Source of the DNA: Agrostemma githago
Lineage: Eukaryota > Streptophyta > Magnoliopsida > Caryophyllales > Caryophyllaceae
Reading direction: 5' to 3'
Assembly: GCA_958450325.1 (NCBI GenBank)
Contig: OY288257.1
Span: 10,249,873 to 10,313,872, forward strand
DNA length: 64,000 nt
Made by a program: the position numbers and the translations under genes. The notes under the pieces are model-generated. The model was given only the letters and a program-made list of their open reading frames with translations, made no database searches and was not told where the DNA came from. Positions 55,248-64,000 of the stretch are shown here, in pieces; position 1 is the stretch's first letter; each line of letters begins with the position of its first letter.

Positions 55248-56033
55248 TTAAAGCAAACACCATTTGCAATGACATGGCACAATGAGGATCCTTCATTTTG
55301 AAATAAGTCCTTATTTTTGATACAATTTTTTCCCCCTCCAGTGTGAACGCGTTTGCAAGTTCCGTGTAAATTTTCGAACAAATACCTCACAAAAACAATG
55401 AGACAGGATTCGAACCCGCGACCTCCGGGACATAACCCATGAGCCTTAACCACTGATCCAGGGAAACAATTTGTAACTAATTCGCAATAAAAACATGTAG
55501 TGTGTTAATTACACGAAATTCTTTTCAGGTCATTAAATCCCATCATCAGTTCACGAGGCATAATTAATCACCTCCTTTACCAAATCATCTTCCGATCATC
55601 TATCTTCTTCCATTGATCTTGCAAAATCATTGATGTTGTTCACCATTTCACGAGGAAGGGTTGTAAATGTTCATCCCACCTTCTCGATAATGCATCATCG
55701 GTTTTACCAATTTCTTTAACTACTCATCTTCATCGTAACCCTACGCCATTAATCATGATTCATCTCTGAAATACCTCACACTCAATCAATATTCGCCTCT
55801 TCGTTTCCTTAATTTGTGTTTCACTCACATCTTATTCTATTTATATGTTGTGCTTTTTCGTTGTCATGTCTGCAGTCATCCCTAATTTCGTTAATCTATT
55901 AATATCGTTTTCGTTTTTTTCTCCCCGCTTTGAACTATGTCTCAATCGATTTTTTTTTTCCATTGCTAACCTTACTCAAGGTGTCAGGTTGAAGGATCTA
56001 ACCGTTAGGGTGATTTACAGATGGAACAGGCCG

Positions 56034-56077
<44 letters not shown>

Positions 56078-56156
56078 CTCATTGAAGGAGTGATCTAACC
56101 GTTCTCATTGAAGGAGTGATCTAATGGCTCATATATATATATATATATATATATCT
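55248..56156 (+). repeat. Tandem unit 4
   Basis: Copy of unit 3 with a shorter TA array (56035-56073) and a doubled CTCATTGAAGGAGTGATCTA word. SINE at about 55249-55461 (minus). Confidence 0.85.
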
Positions 56157-56162
56157 TATATA

Positions 56163-56851
56163 TTAAAGCAAACACCATTTGCAATGACATGGCACAATGA
56201 GGATCCTTCATTTTGAAATAAGTCCTTATTTTTGATACAATTTTTTCCCCCTCCAGTGTGAACGCGTTTGCAAGTTCCGTGTAAATTTTCGAACAAATAC
56301 CTCACAAAAACAATGAGACAGGATTCGAACCCGCGACCTCCGGGATGTAACCCATGAGCCTTAACCACTGATCCAGGGAAATAATTTGTATCTAATATGC
56401 AATAAAAACATGTAGTGTGTTAATTACACGAAATTCTTTTCAGGTCATTAAATTCCATCATCAGTTCACGAGGCATAATTAATCACCTCCTTTACCAAAT
56501 CATCTTCCGATCATCTATCTTCTTCCATTGATCTTGCAAAATCATTGATGTTATTCACCATTTCACGAGGAAGGGTTGTAAATGTTCATCCCACCTTCTC
56601 GATAATGCATCATCGGTTTTACCAATTTCTTTAACTACTCATCTTCATCGTAACCCTACGCCATTAATCATGATTCATCTCGGAAATACCTCACACTCAA
56701 TCAATATTCGCCTCTTCGTTTCCTTAATTTGTGTTTCAGTCACATCTTATTCTATTTATATGTTGTGCTTTTTCGTTGTCATGTCTGCAGTCATCCCTAA
56801 TTTCGTTAATCTATTAATATCGTTTTCGTTTTTTTCTCCCCGCTTTGAACT
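56163..56851 (+). promoter_or_regulatory. Unit 5: upstream region of the intact-fronted RPA-like gene
   Basis: SINE (about 56164-56376, minus) and ~470 bp of DNA up to the ATG at 56852. It should contain the promoter and leader. The T/A-rich TTCTATTTATATGTTG (about 56750) is the only TATA-like stretch near a plausible distance. This is the only unit whose exon 1 continues into the rest of the gene. Confidence 0.5.
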
Positions 56852-58653
56852 ATGTCTCAATCGAATTTTTTTTCCATTGCTAACCTTACTCAAGGTGTCA
56901 GGTTGAAGGATCTAACCGTTAGGGTGATTTACAGATGGAATAGGCCGAACTACACGAACAAGAATATAACTGACGCTGTTGAGTTGCTGCTCATCGATGC
57001 TAAGGTTGTTACATCCATTTGATTAATTAATTTCTGTATTGCTATTGTCTACATATTTTGGTTGAACTTGATCCCAATCCATTTTTTCTTTTGTCCTTGA
57101 TTCCAGAATGATTTGGCACAGGCAACTATTAAAAAACCGTTGTTGAGTAGGTTCAATGACAAATTTGTCACCGGTCAGGTGTACAGTCTACGTAGTTTGA
57201 CCGTCGCCCCCAATGTAGGCGTAGACAAGGCCACCACTCATACCTGCAGATTGAATGTCGAGTTCTCCACTAAAGTTACTCACTTGCCTAACGATGTCTC
57301 AGTACCGTCTAATTGCTACCGGTTTGTTAGCTTTAAGGATATCAATGATGGCAAAATTGCAGTCAATCAGTACATAGGTATCCTTTTGTGAAGTTTTCAT
57401 TGCATATGTTTTTTTCTTACTAATCTACTTCTCCGTACTTCTGTTTTTTTATGAATTTCTTCCTATGCAGATGTTGTTGGTAAGGTCTACAAGATTGGAC
57501 CAATTACTGAAACAAAGAACGGTTTTAAGTGTAGAAAAATCAAGTTGGAAGATACAGAGTACGCCTCTCTTTCTTTCTCCTCTTTTGTTCTACCTTCAAA
57601 TTTGTAATTTTGTCACAACTTTGTTCCCTTTTTTCTGTCTGCTTAGTGGCGACGTTCTTCAATGCACTTTGTGGGCACCGCATGCAGTGGATCTACCTGA
57701 GGTACTGGCTATTTTACCCAACCCTCACCAGTCGAAAGTAGTTGTTCTTAGATGTGTGGAGCCGAAGCTATTTGACAGTAAGTACCTCACCTTGCCATCC
57801 GTTCTACTGATGTTTTATTCACAATTATTCTTTCGAAGTAAGTAACACTCTGTTCTCACACTACAGATTCTTGGGTTGTGCAAACTACCTTCAACGCAAC
57901 GACATTTGAAGTTAATTCAAAGTTGCCCAAAGTCTATGCCTTTCAAGAGAGGTTCTACATATTTAAATTTATACTACCATGATTCGATAATTTTATCTAT
58001 TCTTTCATACTGTTCTTTTTTAACATCGTGTGATATGATCCTGCAGTCTTTCATCTCAAGCTCCTAGCAATTCATTACTCTCTCCCCACCACTAAGATTT
58101 TCCCACTTTTCTTAAAAGGAAATTTCACTAAGATTTTCCCACTTCAAAACTTTCTTTATTCATCCATTATACTCTCTTTCTATTGGTTACTTTTTGTGAT
58201 TTGACATCTTAAACCCCACCCAACAATTTACCACCTTTCATTTCCCATTTCTTAACCCATGTGCCATTATGAAGTGGGAAGATCATTGTGGTGGGGAGGG
58301 AGTACAAATTATCGATGAAGCTGCGGATGGTGAGAGCTTCCACATTCCGGTAGATGAAGTTCTTTCTGTAAAACAGATTCTTGAAAGCGAAAAGGTTTAG
58401 TCGTATCTCCTTTACATTAATCTTCTATACATGTACAATTCTAAATATTATTGACAACCATTAAAATCGTTGACAGGGTGGGTCGTTCTATACTGTGGCA
58501 ACCATAATTGACATTGATTCTACACTGGGGTGGTACTACAACAGCTGCAAGTCTTGCAGATCAAAGGCAGTGAAGAACGATAAAGGAAGGTGGTTTTGTA
58601 AGAATCCGAATTGTGATGGAAGCAAAACTGGCTTCATGAAGAACAACCCTAAG
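56852..58653 (+). pseudogene. RPA70-like OB-fold protein gene, interrupted twice
   Basis: Seven exons with matching phases: 56852-57004, 57107-57377, 57471-57558, 57647-57777, 57867-57951, 58047-58394 (holding a MITE) and 58477 onward. The product would be a replication protein A large-subunit relative that binds single-stranded DNA: first OB fold in exons 1-2 (LKDLTVRVIYRWNR, HTCRLNVEFSTKV, CYRFVSF), second in exons 3-4 (DVVGKVYKIGPI, LQCTLWAPHA, VVVLRCVEPKLFD), C-terminal zinc-ribbon OB fold in exon 7 (CKSC and CKNPNC). It lacks the RPA70 N-terminal domain. Genes like this occur as host paralogues and as Helitron cargo. A 225-bp MITE sits in exon 6 and an LTR starts inside exon 7 at 58654, so it is inactive. 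Without the MITE, the exon-6 frame is continuous. Confidence 0.85.
58078..58302. mobile_element. Stowaway-like MITE in exon 6 of the RPA-like gene
   Basis: Inverted repeats CTCTCTCCCCACCAC and GTGGTGGGGAGGGAG, ~30 bp long with GATTTTCCCAC/GTGGGAAGATC inside, flanked by TA (58076-58077, 58303-58304). 225 bp, non-coding. Confidence 0.9.
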
Positions 58654-60307
58654 TGTTGGGGTTTTAATTACCTCGCAAGCGCACGATATAATCGTTGCAC
58701 TAGAAAGGGTCGGTCCACAAGGAGTGTGGTGATTCCTAGTCGTTTCAATTCTAATTGTTTATCTAAGTCGATAAAGATTGGTGATAGGGGACTAAAGCTA
58801 GGTGAATGAATATTAACTAAGAGAAGATACTACTAAAAAGAAGATGAAACTAAATTAAGGAAAAATGATAACTAGTGGAGTAACGATTAATCAAGAAAAA
58901 AAGAGACTAGGGAACGATGTCGCTTCAATCCACCTAAATCGCACCAAAGTACATCGAGTATCGAAGGAATCGGGATTAAGGGCAAAGTTGTATCGTCTAG
59001 GTCGGCCACCTCCTTCCCGGGTTCGTGTACGGCTTAATTTCCCGTTTACCTCCCTCCCGGGTTCGTAAAGCGGAATCCCTAAGTCAAATTCGAGGGTCAC
59101 TCCCGTGATAAATCCCAAACCGACTCAAGTCAAAAAGGCACGCATACTAGTGTGTAGGATACCACGCTAGACACCACTCCCGTGTTCGATCTAGTACGGT
59201 AAGGCAAGATATAGGGTCAAACCGGTTACCCATCCTAATCGACTCCCATCGATGACCAAGGGATCGGGACCGTCTCAAACTCCTAAACCAAGGCAATCCA
59301 AAATCCTCCACACCACTTTACCCAATTACCCAATTCAATCGATACAAAACATACAAGAGGCGCAATTTAGGCGAATTTAGGCTTCATCGACCCCTAGTGG
59401 GTGACTACTCACTAATCATGGCTAAATTGGTGGAATTAAGCATAAAGGTGGAGTCTTTAACTATGAACATTGTTGTAAATTGAATATATACTACCAATTA
59501 TGTGAAAATGGTCAAATTGGAGGAATCTAATTGGGGATTTCTAATACTAACATGAAATTCATAAATATGAACAAAGTGAGAGAAAACTAAACTAATTGCA
59601 AACTAGAGTAACAAACAAAGAAAAGAGAAGACTAAGATGAACTAACAAGAACTAACAAATAAAACTAAGAAATTGGGGAAAAAATGAAGAAAAACAAAAC
59701 TAGAGTAAAGATTAGAGATTACCAAAGATGGAGAGACAAAGGAGATAATAATAAAAGAAAATAATATATAAAGCTTGAATCTTGAATAAGGAAGATGAAG
59801 ATCTTCAAAGACTACAAACCCTCTCAAAAACCCCAAATAATTCAAAATGTAAATCTTGTGTAATTAAAGCTTGGGAGGCAAAATAAGGATTTGAGTATTT
59901 ATACTTCTAATTAGGTTACATAGAAAACCGGTCGAAAAACGAAGTGAAATGGCAAAACCGGAGTAACTCACGAAACATGCGTTACGCACGGTGAGAATCG
60001 CACGATGTCAACCTCCTGACTTGAGTTTCGCACGGTTCACCGTGCTATTCTCTTCCTATGCCCATTTTCCCGTTTCTTGTCTTCTATGCGCTTTTTTAGG
60101 CTCGAACTCGGTCCATGTACCTCCTTTTACCCGGGCATGCTCAAGTTTCATCGTTCTCGTCAATGCCTAAAAATGAACAACAAACGCAAAAACCCGTTTA
60201 ATACAAAATATAGGCGAAATGAGCCGGAATGCCAAAGAAAATACGATTAATCGAGGCTAAATAAACGTCAAAAGGGTGTAGAAAAGCGGTCAATAACGGA
60301 GTTATCA
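58654..60307 (-). repeat. 3' LTR of a third Athila-like family (element 4)
   Basis: 1654 bp, TGTTGGGG to GTTATCA. It has the conserved GGGTCGGTCCACAAGGAG motif (58707-58727) at the same place as the GGGTCGAATCCACAGGGA motif of the other LTRs, and a CpG-rich cluster (59930-60060). The right flank is a polypurine tract on the minus strand, so this is a 3' LTR. The partner LTR is not in the window. Confidence 0.8.
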
Positions 60308-60325
60308 ACCTCCCCACACTAGACA

Positions 60326-60345
60326 TTTACTCGTCCTCGAGTAAG
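60326..60345 (-). ncRNA. Polypurine-side hairpin, element 4
   Basis: TTACTCG-TCCT-CGAGTAA, seven perfect pairs. Confidence 0.55.
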
Positions 60346-61919
60346 CGCGACAAAGGCAAAGACAAGCACCTAGACTACAAAGAGTGAAGCACAATATAAG
60401 CATCCCTCGACCACTCACTAAACTATTACTAACCGCATGAGTATTAGCGCACTCAACGCCCCTTCAACTCACAACGACATACCATGAGGATAGGTATCCC
60501 GTTGCAAGGCAAGTTGGGTCTTGCACAAAACTTTTGACACAAACAATCGATTAAGCCCACAAATACAAGACATGTTTGCATCACAAAAAGGAAAACACCG
60601 TCACCCTCATCAAGACGGCGGGAAAAACACTAATCATCCACCTATTATGAAAACTAACATTCTCAAACTAGTTAACCTACAAGACATGGACAAAAATCTA
60701 ATACTATAGCTATAAATTACTATGAACATCGATAATCTAGCAAATTTCCTCCCAACCTTCTAAATAAATTACAAGAGGGCGTAAGATGGCGTGGAAAGGT
60801 AGAACCGTGGTGTTATAAAACACTGTAGGTAAGTGTGCCTCGACCTCTTTATGAAATAAAGAGAAGGATCGTCCCAAAACTCAATATGACCAAATAATCC
60901 AAGTAAAAAAAAGGAATAGAAAAGTGATAATTCCAATGACCGGTTTACCACCGCTATCTTCCTTCCTCAGGAACTCGGTCCCTCGGTAGGCCCTTCACGA
61001 TGGCTCCCCAAATCAACGGAAAATTTATTTATTTTGATGTGTGGTGATCTTTTTTCGATTTTCATAGTTTTTTCACTTCTTTCTCCCCTTGATTTCTTTC
61101 TTCTTCTTCGATTTTTTTTTCGATTTTCGTTTTTTTTTTTTTCGATTTTGAAGTGGGGGAAGCATCATGTAATAGAATCACCAAAAACAAAAGGCAAAAA
61201 TTATTGTGGAAGGTATTTGTGGTATTTGATAGGTAAACTTGGATTATATAAACGGTCATAAGAGTAAAGGTCACCTAGGAACACGAGACACGGTAACCAA
61301 GGAGTTTTCACACCACGGGGGATCAAAATGGTCAAATGCAAACCCCCGAGTAATCTATTTGGTAGGGAGGGTGGACCTAACCTAGAATGTCGATAAACCT
61401 AGTATTTTAAAGCTATTCTACTAAATTCAAATCCTACATCAAGGTAAGTAAAACTAATAAGAGAATGTAAGCTCCAAAAATAAGCTTCAAGACTAGGTTT
61501 TCGAAAAGTTTTACACTACTCTAAGACACACTAAACTAGACACTAATCACACAAAAATAAAGAAAACAAATAAAACAAAACACAAATGAATCAATTTCCA
61601 CAAGCAAGCAAACAACCAACAACCCAAATGTTCATCCAAGAACCTCCAATACAATCAAAATCCCATCCTCCTTCAACAAATGCAAGGGAAAAAAAAGGAA
61701 TAAGGTGGAAAGAATATACCGGGGCGGTCTTCATCCATCTACCTCGGATTTTGATTTTTGGCGTCCGACGGGTTGTTTGCCTACACAAGGGAAAAAGAGG
61801 AAACAACACAAAAACAAATATATGTACACAAGCTACACTAAATCAAACTAGACACACTAAAAAAACTAGAAACAAAATCTTTTTGGATTTTTGAGATTTT
61901 TGAAATTTTTATGGTTTTT

Positions 61920-61952
<33 letters not shown>

Positions 61953-62152
61953 AAGAGAGCAAAAATAAGACTCCTCCCCACACTTGAACCTTGCATTGTC
62001 CTCAATGCAAAACTCAAGATGGAAAGTAGAAAGGAAGTAAAAAAAACTAGGAATGAAAAAAAACTAAGGAAAGATTAAAAGAAACTAAGAAGATCTAATA
62101 AAAAAAAGAAAGAAAGTAAAATAAATAAATTAAAAAATTTGGATTTTCAAGT

Positions 62153-62185
62153 GGTGCTTTAGTGTAATCAAGTCACTAAAGCACC
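62153..62185 (-). ncRNA. Hairpin 1 of element 4
   Basis: GGTGCTTTAGTG, loop TAATCAAGT, CACTAAAGCACC: twelve perfect pairs, then GGGAGCAA. Confidence 0.7.
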
Positions 62186-62212
62186 GGGAGCAAAACATTT
62201 GGATTTTTCAAA

Positions 62213-62245
62213 GGATTTTCGGTGTAATCACGTCACCGAAAATCC
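62213..62245 (-). ncRNA. Hairpin 2 of element 4
   Basis: GGATTTTCGGTG, loop TAATCACGT, CACCGAAAATCC: twelve perfect pairs, then GGGAGCAA. Confidence 0.7.
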
Positions 62246-62275
62246 GGGAGCAATAATTTTGGATTTTTCGAAAAT

Positions 62276-62308
62276 GGAAATTCGGTGTAATCACATCACC
62301 GAATTTCC
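62276..62308 (-). ncRNA. Hairpin 3 of element 4
   Basis: GGAAATTCGGTG, loop TAATCACAT, CACCGAATTTCC: twelve perfect pairs, then GGGAGCAA. Confidence 0.7.
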
Positions 62309-62548
62309 GGGAGCAATAGTCGTACTCTAATCATTCATCACTAGCAAATATACCAAGTATAACTTCATCAAATCTATCCATCACAAAATTTCACCAAATC
62401 AAGAATTACCACTCAAAGTTCCACTAATCCTCAAGTATAAACTCGCATCCAACTATCGCCAAACTCACCCTCCAATTCACACCACCTATATACTCCACTC
62501 CTCACCATACAACACAACCACTCAACTCCTCAACGATCACCAACACTG

Positions 62549-64000
62549 TAACAGCCCTAAATTTTCGCAACCAAAATAAAAGAATAAAATAGGAACATTT
62601 AAAGCCGTTACTCCGCATTTAGCACACAAGGCCAAATGCAAGGCAAAAGAATATTATAAGAATTAAAAAAAATATAAATTCGATAGTTAATTTAAATAGA
62701 AACGTTGCAGCGGAAGACTTAAGTCCCACAAAATCCAAAATGGTTTAAAACAACTTCAACCCAAAATTCAACATAAATATAAATAGTTTGGAGGTAAACA
62801 TTAAATAATAAAATCATTCCTCGCTCAGCTTTCCGAACCAAATGCACCCATGCAACATATTAATTGTACCTATCAACTGTACCCAAAACACAAATAGGTA
62901 CAGGTTCCAGCGGGGGAACGACCCAAAACAAAAGGACGTCAGCAAAGCTGAGTAAAAATATTTTATAACAAAACATAACACAATAATAATTATAATTTAT
63001 ATGTAGTAAACTGAAATCAGAGTTAAATATCATTGTCTCAATACCAAACCAAAAGTATTGTGAAAACAGTAGTCAAAACCAAAACCAACCAATATATATT
63101 GTCTCCACCTGTATGCCAAGGTCCTACCCTTTTAGCACGATCTAGAGGTATCACCTATGCTTAGCTAGACTTACTATAGTGCGCACTACTCACATTTGGG
63201 CAGTCAGTAGGATGAGGCTGCCAAAGGAGGAAGTCTAACTACCTAGCAAGTGGGGGGCCGGAAAACCCCCACTTAACACAACTCGGGCCAGGAGTTCAGT
63301 TTCGGGACGAAATCCCAGGGACGTCTCAGACGCACCTTAACCTCATAGACCAACAGAGCTCCCAGAGTCTGTTATAACCACCAAAAATTGTACCAAAATA
63401 ATACCAATATGTGACTTGTGTCACAAAATTCCAATATCCAAAATATTACAAAAATATCGTAAAATTTCACCATTGACAAAATAATTATAAAATCGTTTCA
63501 AAAATATAATTTAAATCGAACATGCTCTTTACTTAAAGGTGAAAAGGTCAAAACGTCCTTACCTCTCGAGACAGACAATCCAAGCTAATACTAATCCAAA
63601 ACTTCTTTCTCCTTGAATCCACAAGCTACAATCAATATAATTTGATTCATTAATCTAATTGGTATTAAAACGGGTCTAACCTATATACAAAATCCCTATT
63701 TCCATAAATTTAGTAAACTATAGAATTACTCACAAAACTCAATTTATATATATTTATATAAGGAAAACAAATAAAGATCTTTAATAAAAATCGATACTTA
63801 CAATTTGATGAAGAAGAACGTAAAACGTGCTAGAGTAATTAAGGATGAAGAATCGATTCTTTTGATACGATCGAAAGATGGCAACCCGGAAATAAGGATG
63901 GAAAAAGGCGGCAAGATGAGGTAGAGAATGAAAGAAGCGGGATGAATGAATGAATAAAGAGATACAAGGGTGTATATATATATAGAGAGAGGATTTACTA
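62549..64000. mobile_element. Probable LTR fragment starting TGTAACAGCC
   Basis: The composition changes at 62549 and the new sequence opens TGTAACAGCCCTAAATTTT, a start typical of plant gypsy LTRs. It runs beyond the window end, so neither the partner nor a target duplication can be checked. Orientation unknown. No coding frame. Confidence 0.45.

Larger units (their letters stand above)
60308..62548 (-). mobile_element. Internal 3' region of element 4
   Basis: Non-coding. It follows the family X and element 2 plan: polypurine-side hairpin (60326-60345), GGAACTCGGTCCCTCGGTAGGC block (about 60969-60992), CGGTAACCAAGG block (about 61290), T run (61921-61952), and three hairpins (62153-62308). 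It ends where TGTAACAGCC begins. No coding frame, so only the 3' part of the element is present here. Confidence 0.75.

Noticed and set aside
62153..62308. CRISPR-like array (regular hairpins with spacers)
   Set aside because: Only three units, stems differ, nuclear plant DNA, and the same structures are inside retroelements.

Overview
The window is nuclear DNA of a flowering plant. It holds split genes with GT-AG introns, Athila-type Ty3/gypsy retrotransposons primed by tRNA-Asp, Stowaway MITEs, FAR1-related (MULE) fragments, a tRNA-derived SINE and long (TA)n arrays. A eudicot is likely; I cannot name the species. Almost everything right of 8.1 kb is repeat DNA. All recognisable LTR elements with a readable direction lie on the minus strand.

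Region by region. 1-3.07 kb: AT-rich DNA without a recognisable gene. 3.19-7.63 kb: the first seven coding exons of a single-copy-looking minus-strand gene of the KIAA0930/DUF2045 family; the C-terminal exons were not found. 8.1-9.06 kb: a small inverted-repeat element ending in a TA array. 9.06-11.98 kb and 23.39-25.83 kb: two related elements in opposite orientation, each with fragments of a FAR1-like gene and a degenerate array built on a GTAACA-type motif. Between them (11.98-23.34 kb) is an LTR-internal-LTR-internal-LTR chain of a non-autonomous Athila-like family. 25.86-49.25 kb: a four-level nest. A DNA element between TA arrays was entered by a 9.7-kb gag-protease-only retroelement (target duplication TGTAT). 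That was entered by a 12-kb Athila element with gag, pol and the ATHILA ORF (target duplication GTAAC). One Athila LTR was then entered by a Stowaway MITE (TA). 49.3-56.9 kb: about five copies of a ~0.9-kb unit (SINE, upstream DNA and the first ~34 codons of an RPA-like gene) separated by TA arrays. The chain is interrupted by a small LTR element with 175-bp LTRs. 56.85-58.65 kb: the complete-fronted RPA70-like OB-fold gene, seven exons, broken by a MITE in exon 6 and by an LTR inside exon 7. 58.65-62.55 kb: LTR and 3' internal region of a further Athila-like family. 62.55 kb to the end: the start of another LTR-like sequence.

The most interesting signal is non-coding. Three non-autonomous Athila-like families each carry three tandem perfect or near-perfect hairpins between the coding part and the 3' LTR. 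Their stems differ completely in sequence but pair, while the 9-nt loop and the 3' flank are conserved. The autonomous Athila element has, in the matching place, three hairpins of a second architecture, also with covarying stems. A further conserved hairpin sits beside the polypurine tract in every family. These look like structured RNA elements of the transposon genomes, possibly for export, packaging or cross-mobilisation.
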